From Candidatus Mycobacterium methanotrophicum (GTDB lineage Bacteria; Actinomycetota; Actinomycetes; Mycobacteriales; Mycobacteriaceae), in contig NZ_CP097320.1 in the NCBI RefSeq assembly GCF_023515995.1, positions 3,596,001 through 3,660,000 on the forward strand: a stretch of DNA of 64,000 bases. Direction: 5' to 3'. Shown here in pieces: positions 8,676 through 16,944 of the stretch. The translations under genes and the position numbers were made by a program. How positions within the stretch are numbered: the stretch's first letter is position 1; every line of letters begins with the position of its first letter. The notes beneath the pieces were generated by a model that was not told where the DNA came from, did no database searches, and saw only the letters and a program-made list of their open reading frames with translations.

Positions 8676-8691
8676 CGTTGTAGATCCTGGC

Positions 8692-9453
8692 TCATCGGAA
8701 TGCCGCCGCGTCGCCGAGTCGCTGACCGCCGTCGATCACCATGGCTTCGCCGGTGATCCAGCTCGCCTCGTCGGACACCAGGAACGCGACTGCGGCCGCG
8801 ACGTCGGGCGGCTCGCCGATGCGGCCCACCGCCGTCGACGCCGACAGGGCGCCTTCGTGGTCCTTCCACAGCGCTTCGGCGAGCCTGGTGCGAACCACGC
8901 CCGGGCAGATCGCATTCACCCGCACCCGCGGCGAAAGTTCAAGCGCCAGTTGCTTGGTGACGTGGATCAGCGCGGCCTTGGTGGCGTTGTACATGCCCAT
9001 GTAGGGCGACTGATGCATGCCGCCGATCGAGGCGGTGTTGATGATCACGCCACCGTGCTCGCCCATCCACGCCTTGGCCACGAGCGAGGTCCACAGCAAC
9101 GGCGCCCACAGGTTGACCTCGAAGATCTTGGCGAACCGGGCGTGGTCCTGCTCGATCAGCGGGCCGTAAGCCGGGTTGGTGCCGGCGTTGTTGACCAGGA
9201 TGTCGACGCTGCCGAAGCGGTCGAGTGTCTTCTCGACGCAGCGTCGGGCCGCGTCCTCGTCGACGGCGTGGGCGGCCACGCCGACGGCGCTGCCGCCGAT
9301 CTGCCTGGCCGCCGCGTCGGCGCTGTCCTGCTTGCGGGAAGTGACCACCACGTTCGCGCCCGCGGCGGCCAATCGCTGCGCGATGGCCAGGCCGATGCCT
9401 CGCGAGGCCCCGGTGACGATCGCCGTTCGGCCGCCCAGCTGCGGTGAGCTCAT
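8692..9453 (-). CDS. Short-chain dehydrogenase/reductase (Rv2766c-like)
   Basis: This 253-residue classical SDR has the NAD(P) site TGASRGIG near residue 14, NNAG, the catalytic Ser in NTASIGG, and YNATK (Tyr/Lys pair). The start ATG 9453 overlaps the previous gene's TAA as TAATG and has AGGAGG seven bases before, which decides against the longer frame to 9504. It reduces or oxidises an unknown carbonyl; annotations as FabG5 rest on family similarity only. Position and sequence match Rv2766c. Confidence 0.92.
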   Translation of the reverse strand: MSSPQLGGRTAIVTGASRGIGLAIAQRLAAAGANVVVTSRKQDSADAAARQIGGSAVGVAAHAVDEDAARRCVEKTLDRFGSVDILVNNAGTNPAYGPLIEQDHARFAKIFEVNLWAPLLWTSLVAKAWMGEHGGVIINTASIGGMHQSPYMGMYNATKAALIHVTKQLALELSPRVRVNAICPGVVRTRLAEALWKDHEGALSASTAVGRIGEPPDVAAAVAFLVSDEASWITGEAMVIDGGQRLGDAAAFR

Positions 9454-10271
9454 TACGCCTCCTCTAACAAGTTGCGTTGGTAGCGGCGCATCCCGCTCAG
9501 CCATCGGTCGTAGTCGGCGCCTTTTTGCCGGTACATCTCCAGCACGCCGGGGTGCGGAAGGATCAGGAAGCGTTCCTCGTCGATCGCCGTCAGCACGCTG
9601 TCGGCGACGTCCGCCGGCTCGAGCACCTCGCCCGCGGTGGTGACCGCTCGGGTGGCCAGGTCACCGAGCCGGTCACCGGATTGCTCGCCTTCGCACAGCA
9701 GCTTGGTGTTCACTCCCATCGGGCACAGACAGCTCACCCGCACGCCCTGGTCGCCGTAGGTGATGTTCAGCCATTCAGCGAAGCCGACGGCAGCGTGCTT
9801 GGTGACCGCGTAGGTCGCTGATCCGAGTTGGGTGAGCAGCCCTGCGGCTGATGCGGTGCTGATGAAGTAGCCCTCGCCTCGCTCGATCCAGCCGGGTATC
9901 AACAATTGGGCGGCGCGGACATGCGCCCGCACATTGACGTCGAAGGACCGGTCCCACTCTTTCTCGCTGACCTGCAACCCGGCGGCGCCGGTGATGCCCG
10001 CATTCGCGAAATAAAGGTCGACCGGGCCGAATCCGCTTTGCGCGAGCGTGATCACCCGCCGGATCTGCGCGGTGTCGGCGACGTCAGCACCCGCAGCGAT
10101 TGCTCCGCCGGGCCGTTCGGCGTTGATCGCGCGGGCCACTGCGTCGGCGGCGCTAACGTTTATGTCGGCGACCACCACACGCGCGTCGTGTCGTGCCAGC
10201 TTGACGGCCAACGCGCTGCCGATGCCGTTGCCGCCGCCGGTGACGATGGCGACCTTGTCGGCAACCTTCAT
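9453..10271 (-). CDS. Short-chain dehydrogenase/reductase
   Basis: This 272-residue SDR shows TGGGNGIG (Rossmann turn), FANAGITG, the catalytic Ser in STASAAGLL, and YAVTKHA. A C-terminal extension (LPHPGVLEMYRQKGADYDRWL) is longer than in short FabG-type enzymes. Its start overlaps the stop of the carboxylase remnant as ATGA (10268-10271) and its stop overlaps the next SDR, so this was a three-gene operon whose first gene is now dead. Substrate unknown; the lost partner suggests acyl-CoA metabolism. Confidence 0.9.
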   Translation of the reverse strand: MKVADKVAIVTGGGNGIGSALAVKLARHDARVVVADINVSAADAVARAINAERPGGAIAAGADVADTAQIRRVITLAQSGFGPVDLYFANAGITGAAGLQVSEKEWDRSFDVNVRAHVRAAQLLIPGWIERGEGYFISTASAAGLLTQLGSATYAVTKHAAVGFAEWLNITYGDQGVRVSCLCPMGVNTKLLCEGEQSGDRLGDLATRAVTTAGEVLEPADVADSVLTAIDEERFLILPHPGVLEMYRQKGADYDRWLSGMRRYQRNLLEEA

Positions 10272-10623
10272 GACAACGGGTTCCTTTCATCTCTGGACAG
10301 CAGCCGGGTGATCCAGGCGCGGGAGTCGGCCGGGTCGATCACGTCGTCGAGCTCGAACGTAGTGGCCGACGTCAACACCTTGCCGTGCCGGTAGGCCGCC
10401 TCGACCGATTCGTCGAACAGGTCCTGGCGTTCGATCGGGTCTGCAACCGCGGCCAGCTCCTTGCTGAATCCCAGTCGCACAGCATCTTCCAAGCCCATCC
10501 CGCCGATCTCCCCGGTCGGCCAGGCGACGGTGAACTCCGGGGCGCGGAGCGAGCCGCCGGCCATGCGGTGCGGATGATCCGGAGCGCGATCTCACCGCGG
10601 TTCGCGATCAACAGTCGCGTCAC
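10268..10623 (-). pseudogene. Acyl-CoA carboxylase gene reduced to its two ends
   Basis: From ATG 10623 the frame reads MTRLLIANRGEIALRIIRTA, the canonical N-terminus of a biotin carboxylase. Directly after that, in another frame from ATG 10564, comes MAGGSLRAPEFTVAWPTGEIG and, further on, GMGLEDAVRLGF and TFELDDVIDPADSRAW, the C-terminus of a carboxyltransferase. I infer a long fused biotin carboxylase-carboxyltransferase gene, or two adjacent genes, that lost its whole middle with the junction near 10565. The stop still overlaps the downstream SDR start as ATGA. Confidence 0.85.
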
Positions 10624-10733
10624 ATCCGGTCCTTTGTCACGGTCGAGCGTTTCCCATCCGGATCACATCATGCCGCCACTGCGTTTTGACACTTTCACCG
10701 GATCGTCATGCCAAAAGGCGGTAGCTTCGTTCC

Positions 10734-11027
10734 ATGAAGCAATACGTGGTCACAGGACTGGCCGCCGTGTTGATGGCCGGCGGGCTCATTGCCGGTGCTG
10801 CCCCGGCGAGCGCCGGATGCATGAACCCGGGATCGGCGACGCATCCCCTTGCGCAACTGTGTGACAGCCCCCCCGACTCCGACGGCATGTGGGAGCGCTG
10901 CCTGACGTACTACCCGAACGGGCCTCTGAATCCCGCCGAGGCCGACTGCTACACGATGAGCGCGAACGATCCGCCCGCCGAAGGCGACCCCATATTGCGC
11001 AACCCGCCAACGCACATCGACCCGTAG
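10734..11027 (+). CDS. Small secreted cysteine protein (CDGP-type)
   Basis: This 97-residue protein has a clear signal peptide (MKQYVVTGLAAVLMAGGLIA, cleavage after ASA near residue 27). The mature part holds four cysteines (GCMNPG, LCDSPPDSDG, RCLTYYP and DCYTMS), which would pair as two disulfides outside the cytoplasm. The C..LCD.P...DG.W.RC pattern is common in small secreted mycobacterial proteins of unknown function. Single gene; the next gene converges after eight bases. Confidence 0.85.
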   Translation: MKQYVVTGLAAVLMAGGLIAGAAPASAGCMNPGSATHPLAQLCDSPPDSDGMWERCLTYYPNGPLNPAEADCYTMSANDPPAEGDPILRNPPTHIDP

Positions 11028-11035
11028 CGAGCAGC

Positions 11036-11491
11036 TCACGGCATGAGCTGAGCCGCGACCGTCGCACCGAGTTCCCAGCACGCCTGCAGGTCGGCTTTGT
11101 CGGGCTTGCCCGAGACCACCACGTACTCCGCGGCTTTCACCCATCCCAGGCCGGTCGTGATGGAATCGACGCCGCGCTCGGCGCCCTCGGTGCCCTCGTT
11201 GCCGTGCAAATACAGGCCGAACGGTCGTCCCCGCGCGGCGTCCAGGCATGGGTAGTAACAAACGTCGAAGGCATGTTTGAGCGCGCCGCTCATGTACCCG
11301 AGGTTGGCCGGGCTTCCGAGTAGGTAGCCGTGGGCCGACAGCACGTCGGTCGGCGAGACCGCCAGCGCCGGTCGCCGGACGACGTCCACGCCCTCGATCT
11401 CGGGATCGGTCGCCCCGGAGACCACCGCCTCGAACATCTCTTGCATGTACGGCGACGGCGTGTGGTGAATGACCAACAGCGTCTTGCTCAT
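11036..11491 (-). CDS. Flavodoxin-like NAD(P)H-dependent oxidoreductase (Rv2771c-like)
   Basis: The 151-residue protein MSKTLLVIHHTPSPYMQEMF carries a flavodoxin fold: a TPSP phosphate loop near residue 11, the GYLLGSPANLGYMSGALKHAFD loop block (residues 55-76) that resembles FMN-binding NAD(P)H reductases, and GLYLHGNEGTEGA. The chosen start, ATG 11491, overlaps the preceding stop as ATGA (11488-11491); the longer open frame only shadows that gene. Position matches Rv2771c, next to Rv2772c and dapB. Electron-acceptor substrate unknown. Confidence 0.88.
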   Translation of the reverse strand: MSKTLLVIHHTPSPYMQEMFEAVVSGATDPEIEGVDVVRRPALAVSPTDVLSAHGYLLGSPANLGYMSGALKHAFDVCYYPCLDAARGRPFGLYLHGNEGTEGAERGVDSITTGLGWVKAAEYVVVSGKPDKADLQACWELGATVAAQLMP

Positions 11492-11964
11492 TGGCGACCC
11501 TGCATTGCTCGGTGCAACTCCACGGCTTTTTTCATCGCTTCCCGCGCGCGGGTGCGATCCCCGGCGTAGTCGTAGGCGCGCGCCAGCCGATACCAGCGCC
11601 GCCAATTGTGCGGGTCGCCGTCCAGCTCGGCACGGACGGTGTCGAACAAGGCGTCGGCGGCGTCGCGCTCGATGCGCCCGGACGGCCGGCGCGGCAACGC
11701 GGACACGTCGAGCTCCATCCCGTCGTCGGCGACGAGCCGGGCCAACTTCTGATGGGCAAAGCCCGCCCGCAAGGTCGCGATCATCGCCCAGAGGCCGATC
11801 GCGGGCAGGATCAACAGCGCCGTGCCCAAAACGACCGCGACGGCACGCCCGGCGGCGATCATCAGGACGGCGGTCCGGCCCAGCAACGCGAGGTATACCA
11901 GCAACGCCGCGCACATGAACGCGATCGTCAGCTGGATGCGCGCACGCCGCGACGTCCCGCTCAT
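11488..11964 (-). CDS. Membrane protein with TPR-like tail (Rv2772c-like)
   Basis: A 158-residue protein with two hydrophobic segments near residues 13-30 and 32-65 (FMCAALLVYLALLG and AVAVVLGTALLILPAIGLW). A soluble tail follows, containing DPHNWRRWYRLARAYDYAG, which looks like one tetratricopeptide unit. It lies between dapB and the flavodoxin-like gene, with ATGA overlaps on both sides, so the three form a tightly coupled operon. Function unknown. Confidence 0.85.
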   Translation of the reverse strand: MSGTSRRARIQLTIAFMCAALLVYLALLGRTAVLMIAAGRAVAVVLGTALLILPAIGLWAMIATLRAGFAHQKLARLVADDGMELDVSALPRRPSGRIERDAADALFDTVRAELDGDPHNWRRWYRLARAYDYAGDRTRAREAMKKAVELHRAMQGRQ

Positions 11965-12698
11965 TGCAGGTTCAGCAGAGATTCAATTCCCACCGTCAGG
12001 CCCGGATGTTCGGCGACCCGCCGTACCGCCAACAGCACGCCGGGCACGAACGACGTGCGGTCCATGCTGTCGTGGCGGATCGTCAAGGTCTCCCCCGCGG
12101 TGCCGAACAACACTTCCTGATGCGCGACCAGCCCGGCCAGCCGCACCGAGTGCACCGGGACACCGTCGACATCGGCGCCACGGGCGCCCGGCAAGCTCGC
12201 GGTGGTGGCATCGGGGTTGGGCGCCAGTTCTTTTCGTGCTTCGGCAATCAGCGCGGCGGTCCGGGCAGCGGTTCCCGACGGGGCGTCGGCCTTGTGCGGG
12301 TGATGAAGTTCGATGATCTCGACCGACTCGTAGAAGGGAGCGGCCTGCTTGGCGAAATGCATGGACAGCACCGCCCCGATCGCGAAGTTGGGCGCGACGA
12401 GCGCACCGACACCCGGTTTGGCGGCCAGCCACGCCCGCACCTGTTGCAGCCGTTCGTCGGTGAAGCCGGTGGTTCCGACGACAGCGTGAATCCCGTTGTC
12501 GATCAAGAACTTCAAATTATCCATCACGACATCGGGATGGGTGAAGTCGATGACGACCTCGGTGTTGTTATCGGTCAGCGCGCTCAGCGCATCACCGGCA
12601 TCGACCTCGGCGGATAAGGTGAGGTCCTCGGCGGCCTGCACCGCCTGGATCATCGTCGCGCCGACCTTGCCCTTCGACCCCAGCACTCCTACCCGCAT
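11961..12698 (-). CDS. dapB: 4-hydroxy-tetrahydrodipicolinate reductase
   Basis: This 245-residue enzyme reduces the DapA product with NAD(P)H in the meso-diaminopimelate/lysine pathway, feeding peptidoglycan. Signatures: MRVGVLGSKGKVG (nucleotide loop), VVIDFTHP, VVGTTGF, APNFAIGAVL, and the active-site block EIIELHHPHKADAPSGTA with the catalytic His pair and Lys. Orthologue Rv2773c (245 residues). It is first in an operon with the two genes downstream. Confidence 0.98.
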   Translation of the reverse strand: MRVGVLGSKGKVGATMIQAVQAAEDLTLSAEVDAGDALSALTDNNTEVVIDFTHPDVVMDNLKFLIDNGIHAVVGTTGFTDERLQQVRAWLAAKPGVGALVAPNFAIGAVLSMHFAKQAAPFYESVEIIELHHPHKADAPSGTAARTAALIAEARKELAPNPDATTASLPGARGADVDGVPVHSVRLAGLVAHQEVLFGTAGETLTIRHDSMDRTSFVPGVLLAVRRVAEHPGLTVGIESLLNLQ

Positions 12699-12726
12699 AG
12701 CTCCACCCTAGAACGTGCCACTTCCT

Positions 12727-12787
12727 CGCGAGTGTGCGTGTGTGTACGTCGACACGCCGGCGCGAGCGGCATTTTGCGCACGCTCGC
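12727..12787. repeat. 61-bp intergenic palindromic repeat, copy 1
   Basis: An imperfect palindrome with outer arms GCGAGTGTGCG and CGCACGCTCGC and an inner small hairpin (GTGT...ACAC). Copies in inverse orientation occur at 43231-43290 and 57014-57074. It sits between dapB and the divergent antitoxin gene. Confidence 0.8.
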
Positions 12788-12833
12788 CGATTCGGCGACA
12801 ACAGCCACGTCAAACTGACGCACGATGTGGTGT

Positions 12834-13118
12834 ATGAAGCGGACCAACATCTATCCTGCGGAGGCGCAAACAGCCAGCCTCGACAAGTTAGCCGCGCAGC
12901 AGGGGGTGTCGCGCGCCGAGCTCATCCGCCAACTCCTGAACCGCGCGCTCACCGGCGTTGACGACAATCTGGCGTCCGACCTTGAGGCGATCGACGGTTC
13001 GTTCGGGGCGCTTCGCGAAATCGAGTTGCCGGTGCGCCGGCCCGCCGGCCGCGAGAAGCATCGTGCTCGAGCCTCGCGCAGCACCACACGATCTTGGTGG
13101 ATTCCGATGTGCTGGTAA
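12834..13118 (+). CDS. Ribbon-helix-helix antitoxin (VapB type), partner toxin lost
   Basis: ATG 12834 begins MKRTNIYPAEAQTASLDKLA and continues AAQQGVSRAELIRQLLNRAL: a short beta strand plus two helices typical of CopG/ribbon-helix-helix antitoxins. The first 65 residues look normal; the last 25 (REKHRARASRSTTRSWWIP) are low-complexity and may reflect a frameshift. A ten-codon stub of a PIN toxin overlaps its 3' end, so the antitoxin survives without its toxin. Whether it is still expressed is open. Confidence 0.7.
   Translation: MKRTNIYPAEAQTASLDKLAAQQGVSRAELIRQLLNRALTGVDDNLASDLEAIDGSFGALREIELPVRRPAGREKHRARASRSTTRSWWIPMCW
13088..13117 (+). pseudogene. VapC toxin stub (first residues only)
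   Basis: In another frame, inside the end of the antitoxin gene, the sequence reads ILVDSDVLV, the canonical N-terminus of a PIN-domain toxin with its first catalytic Asp. The codon before it is ACG, one base from ATG. After about ten codons the similarity ends, and sequence leading into a 13E12 remnant follows, so nearly the whole toxin gene was removed. Confidence 0.6.
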
Positions 13119-13214
13119 GTAACGCGGCAGAGCTGTCGTCGCATAAGTTGTCCACAGTTGCGACTTGGTCAACAACCGCTGCCTCAGCGCCATCCCGTAT
13201 CACCTACCGTCAAG

Positions 13215-13490
13215 ATGCGCGCGAGGGTGGAGTCTGGCGTACTTGAACATACGTTCGATCAAGCGGCTCGGCTCATCCTCGCCGAACTGGCTACTTCGGC
13301 CACGCTGGTGCCGCTGACCCATCCCGGCGACGCCGCACCCGAGCCCGGCTACGTGCCCTCCAAAACGCTGGCCCATTTCGTGCGCTGCCGGGATCTGATC
13401 TGCCGCTGGCCCGGCTGCGACCACCCGGCCTATGACTGCGACCTCGACCACACCATCCCGCATGCCAACGGCGGGCCCCACCCACGCGCC
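13215..13490 (+). pseudogene. 13E12 repeat-family HNH protein, internal piece (first half of a split copy)
   Basis: The frame includes ILAELATSATLVPLTHPGD, PEPGYVPSKTLAHFVRC and RDLICRWPGCDHPAYDCDL, followed by DHTIPHANGGPHP: the HNH-nuclease-like core of the mycobacterial 13E12 (REP13E12, DUF222) family. The N-terminal about 300 residues are missing and similarity ends after HPRAL. The next expected residues of the family (..CLCRKHHLVKTFWGW) are found 3.45 kb further on, at 16945, in the same orientation. Confidence 0.82.
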
Positions 13491-13849
13491 CTGAGCACGC
13501 GCCCACTCCGTCAGGTTCACACCGCCAACATACTCACTCGAACGTTCATGCGCTCACTATCACTCAGTATTACCCCAACAGCTCAAACCCCCTTTGGTGG
13601 CATGGCATCGTTGCGGGTCGATCACCTGGCTTCGCCGCGGTGAGATGCAAATACATTGCGGTGCCGAGCAATTGAAAGCCCATGACGCGCTGTGCGGCGA
13701 TGCGCGTAGACAACCCCGATCCCCGTCACACCTTCATCCACGCCGTGACGGCCCGGCACCGACGGTGCCCCGCTGGCTTGCCTGTGGGTCGCCGCCGCCT
13801 GCCCTGGCCGACAATCCGCCCAACGTTCCCGCGGCCGAGACACCGGGCT
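13491..13849. other. Non-coding or decayed stretch inside the split 13E12 element
   Basis: I see no recognisable gene here. Short open frames exist on both strands but none has family-like sequence. Base composition at 13500-13600 is less GC-rich than the surroundings. Confidence 0.5.
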
Positions 13850-15340
13850 TTACTGGATGTCTGGGATTTCTTGGCAGTTGGGAGTGGTGGGCGGGCCATT
13901 GAATCGGTCTGCGATCCACGCCATCGATCTTTCACCGTCCACCCACCACGGCAGCACGTGATTGAAGATCGCCAGCTTTTCCCAAAATGGCGTCTCGTAA
14001 TTAGTCCACAGTTGCACATCGGCGCCCTTGTCGCACCAGTCCTGCGCTAGCTGGCGAACGCCGCCCCACGGTATGAACGGGTCCCAACGATTGGATTCCA
14101 ACAAGACCGGCATGGCCGGTTTCCGGCCTCCGAGTCGCTGGGCCGCCAAGATGGTATGAACGGGCTCGGAGTTGAACAGCTCGTAGGGGTCGGTGTTGAA
14201 ATACGCGGCGCCGAGGAACGCGTTCCACGGCACGAGGTGGCGGAAGCCGAAATCCCAGAGTCCTTCGACCAGGCACATGCTCGCCGAGCGGCTAACCAGC
14301 TCCTGGCCTCGAGGCGCGAGCGTGGGCGCCAGCACCGGGGCGGCCTCCGGATAGGCAGCCAACACACCGTTGAGCAACCACCCCACCGCCACCAGGAAGA
14401 CGTTGCCGTCAACGAACGGGGGAAGCAGGGTCAGGTCCGCAGGCGGGGCGCCGCTCCACGCGCCGACGACGTTCAGGTCGGGCGCGTAGTCCGCGGCGAT
14501 TTCGGCTGCGTCCGCGGAGACTTGCCCGCCGGTCGCCGACCAGCCCCACAGCGCCACCGGCCCGTGGGGGTCCAGCGACGTACCCGGCAACTGCATCGCC
14601 GCTCGCGCGGCGTCGAGCAGCGGCGGTCCGGCCGCATCACGGATGAGGAACGGCACCGGGCCCGGAGTGCCCACTCCGGTGCCGTCGGCGACAACGACAC
14701 CGAAGCCGCGGGCCACCATCGTGGCGAGGAAGCCCTCGTCGAGGTTGAGCATCAGATCCTGGCCCGATGAAAAGTGGACGCCCTGATCCAGCAGCCGCGA
14801 CTCTGCGCATTGATCCCCTAGGCCGAGCGGCGATGCCGCGTACGCGATCAGCGGCCGCGGGCCGGGGCCTGGCCACGGGTCATTAGGTTCGAGGTAGGTT
14901 CCGGTATCCGCCACCGGATTGCTCCGCGCGTCAGTGCTGCGGTACATGATGCGGGTGGCGTGGGCGACCCACGACCCAAGCTGCCCGGACGGCTCGAGCC
15001 TGATGCCGTTCTGCGTCTCGGACCGGATCAACGCTCCGGGCCTGCCCGGCGGCAGCGGGTCCGGCGGGGTATAAAACGCATGGTAAGCCGACTGGTCAGA
15101 CCAGCAGTTGGGGTCGGGCTCCGGGCAGTGTTCTTCGAACTGCGGGGGATCTGCAAACGCGCTCGGTGCGATGCTCAGCGGCCCACCTAACAGGAGGGCC
15201 GCCACCAACGCGAGCACAATCCGACCCGCCCGAAGGCAGCGAGTCGCCCCCACGCACAATCCAGCCCGAATCGATGAGCCGCCCCCCGCGAGGGGGAATA
15301 CGATCGACCGGCGGGCCAGTGAGACCAGCGTCCGTGGCAC
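13850..15340 (-). CDS. Secretory lipase family protein
   Basis: This 496-residue protein has a long basic start, then a hydrophobic signal (IVLALVAALLLGGPLSIAPS) with a likely cut after AFA near residue 65. GTG 15340 is the longest start; a shorter one closer to the signal is likely. The mature protein matches secretory (LIP-type) lipases: DPPQFEEHCPEPDPNCW, the oxyanion region VVVADGTGVGTPGP, and the nucleophile elbow GWSATGG. Asp in ESNRWDPFIPW and a His in FNHVLPWW probably complete the triad. It likely hydrolyses acylglycerols or other esters outside the cell. It is the only intact large gene between the two 13E12 pieces. Confidence 0.87.
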   Translation of the reverse strand: MPRTLVSLARRSIVFPLAGGGSSIRAGLCVGATRCLRAGRIVLALVAALLLGGPLSIAPSAFADPPQFEEHCPEPDPNCWSDQSAYHAFYTPPDPLPPGRPGALIRSETQNGIRLEPSGQLGSWVAHATRIMYRSTDARSNPVADTGTYLEPNDPWPGPGPRPLIAYAASPLGLGDQCAESRLLDQGVHFSSGQDLMLNLDEGFLATMVARGFGVVVADGTGVGTPGPVPFLIRDAAGPPLLDAARAAMQLPGTSLDPHGPVALWGWSATGGQVSADAAEIAADYAPDLNVVGAWSGAPPADLTLLPPFVDGNVFLVAVGWLLNGVLAAYPEAAPVLAPTLAPRGQELVSRSASMCLVEGLWDFGFRHLVPWNAFLGAAYFNTDPYELFNSEPVHTILAAQRLGGRKPAMPVLLESNRWDPFIPWGGVRQLAQDWCDKGADVQLWTNYETPFWEKLAIFNHVLPWWVDGERSMAWIADRFNGPPTTPNCQEIPDIQ

Positions 15341-15514
15341 GGGTGGAGGTTAACACCGTGGTTACGCTTTTGAAACGAATCGAGACGACGAAGGCCGTGC
15401 AAACCGGCCGAGCTTTGGAAAGTTTTTGGCAGATACTTCCACCGTTAACGGAGCAGATTTGGTTCTCGGTGCCGGTTGCTCCTTCTGGGGGTCGTAGCGG
15501 CAACGGCCTTTTCG

Positions 15515-15900
15515 TCAGGGGATCGCCAGGACGCGGTTGAACGCGTCGGCGAATTCGTGCGCCCAGGGCCAGGTTTCGGGGATGCGGAGGAACAGGTGGC
15601 GGGAGTGGTTGATCAGCCGGGCGGCGGTGTGCAGCAGCCGGTGCCGCAGGGTGTCGGGTTCGGCCTTGGCCGGTGGCCCGTCGAGCAGCAGCAGCCTGAT
15701 CCAGCACAGCAGGCCGATCGCGCAGCGCCGCGCCCCGATCATGGGTCACCCCCGGCCGCGGCAGCGCCGCCGACAATCCCGCGGTGAGCCCGGTCGCATC
15801 CGCCGGCATCCGCGGCATCCACGCACCCGCCGTGCCCGACCACATCGTCGCCGCGGACCTCGACACGAAGATTCTTCGGCCACTCCGTAGTACCGTGCAT
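15515..15900 (-). mobile_element. IS1380-type transposase remnant
   Basis: From ATG 15900 the frame reads MHGTTEWPKNLRVEVRGDD, shifts frame, continues MPADATGLTAGLSAALPRP, loses the entire catalytic centre, and ends with LRHRLLHTAARLINHSRH and LRIPETWPWAHEFADAF. These are the beginning and end of an IS1380-family transposase of about 450 residues. Only about 130 codons remain. I could not define terminal inverted repeats. Confidence 0.78.
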
Positions 15901-16197
15901 CTGTCAGGTGCGCTCCCCATCCTGGATACCGGAACGTCAGACAACCCGATTACCCGTGTGGCAGCGCACCTTTCACGTTAACGACACCCGATGCCAGTCA
16001 ATTAGGTGAAAAGTCGAGGCTTGCGAGCAAGCTGAGACTGCTCTGTCGTTTTGCCTCATCGGCATCAGCGAAATGGGTGGTAAAGCCGTTGATTAGGGCC
16101 TGGGGTGTTGTTTGATAGACCTGACTTTGACTCGCATGGGTAATACCTCAAAAGGCGTCCGGTGATCGTTGTTCGTTGTTGACTTTAAGCACGCAGA

Positions 16198-16220
16198 ACA
16201 TGTGCATGGCATGCGCATGT
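16198..16220. promoter_or_regulatory. 23-bp palindrome, probable VapB operator
   Basis: ACATGTGCATG-G-CATGCGCATGT is a palindrome with one mismatched pair around a central base. It ends 14 bases before the vapB ATG (16235), the usual place where VapB or VapBC autorepresses. Confidence 0.65.
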
Positions 16221-16234
16221 GATAGCTTGTGGCT

Positions 16235-16465
16235 ATGGCAGTTGCGATTCAGATCAAAGATGTCCCTGAAGAAGTTCGCGACGCGCTGGCAGCCCGCGCC
16301 GCGGCGCGCGGCCAGTCCACCCAAACGTATCTGCGATCGCTGTTGGAACGGGAGTACCAGGCTCAACGCAACCGGCAGCTCTTGGAGGCATTGGCTAGTC
16401 ATCGCAGCCTGACCATGACAGCCGAGGAAGTGGCGGCCGTCATCCGCGCCGACCGCGGCGGGTGA
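16235..16465 (+). CDS. vapB: Antitoxin VapB (FitA-like ribbon-helix-helix)
   Basis: This 76-residue antitoxin begins MAVAIQIKDVPEEVRDALAA, followed by RGQSTQTYLRSLLEREY: the FitA/VapB strand-helix-helix. The C-terminal part (TMTAEEVAAVIRADRGG) would thread into the toxin active site, with Arg as the usual blocking residue. ATG 16235 is preferred over GTG 16229. The toxin gene follows after ten bases. A palindrome just upstream supports autoregulation. Confidence 0.9.
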   Translation: MAVAIQIKDVPEEVRDALAARAAARGQSTQTYLRSLLEREYQAQRNRQLLEALASHRSLTMTAEEVAAVIRADRGG

Positions 16466-16475
16466 GTTTTCGCCT

Positions 16476-16883
16476 GTGATTGTGGTGGACGCAGGCGTGC
16501 TGGTGGTGGCGCTCACGAGCGGCACTGCCCAAGGCGACGCGGCACGCGCGGCCCTGAGCGGCGACGACGGCTGGCTCGCACCGGCCCACATGCCGGGCGA
16601 GGTGCTGCGCACCCTGCACAAAGCCGTATTGCGCGAGCAATTGGAGCTCGAGGACGCCGAGGCCGCCGCCGACACCGCCACCGCACTCGCCATCGAATAC
16701 GTGCTCCCTGATGCACTGCTCCTGCGCGCCGCCTGGGCCTGGCGGCACAACATCTCGATCTACGACGGCCTGTATGTCGCTGTCGCCGCCGAACGCTCGG
16801 CCGCCGTGATCACCGTCGACAGACGCTTGGCCAATGCCACTGATCAGCTCGGTATCCCGGTCGCGATCACCCTGCTCCAGTAA
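16476..16883 (+). CDS. vapC: PIN-domain ribonuclease toxin VapC
   Basis: This 135-residue PIN toxin shows the acidic metal-binding set: Asp5 (VVDAG), Glu42 (PGEVLRTL), Asp97 (IYDGLYVAVA) and Asp115 (TVDRRL). VapC proteins cut specific RNAs, often tRNA or the rRNA sarcin-ricin loop, when antitoxin is degraded; the target here is unknown. The start is GTG 16476. The operon lies inside the region flanked by the two 13E12 pieces and looks intact. Confidence 0.93.
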   Translation: MIVVDAGVLVVALTSGTAQGDAARAALSGDDGWLAPAHMPGEVLRTLHKAVLREQLELEDAEAAADTATALAIEYVLPDALLLRAAWAWRHNISIYDGLYVAVAAERSAAVITVDRRLANATDQLGIPVAITLLQ

Positions 16884-16944
16884 CGCAGCCGTAGATCGTG
16901 ACCATCAGTGGTTGGGCTGGCAGGTTGACCAGTGCAGCAGGCTA

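Noticed and set aside
8147..8869. A 240-codon reverse-strand frame across the pseudogene scar
   Set aside because: Only a middle part matches acyl-CoA dehydrogenase; the rest is out-of-frame sequence of neighbouring genes.
11492..11914. N-terminal extension of the flavodoxin-like gene to 292 codons
   Set aside because: It overlaps the membrane-protein gene in another frame; ATG 11491 with the ATGA overlap is clearly the start.
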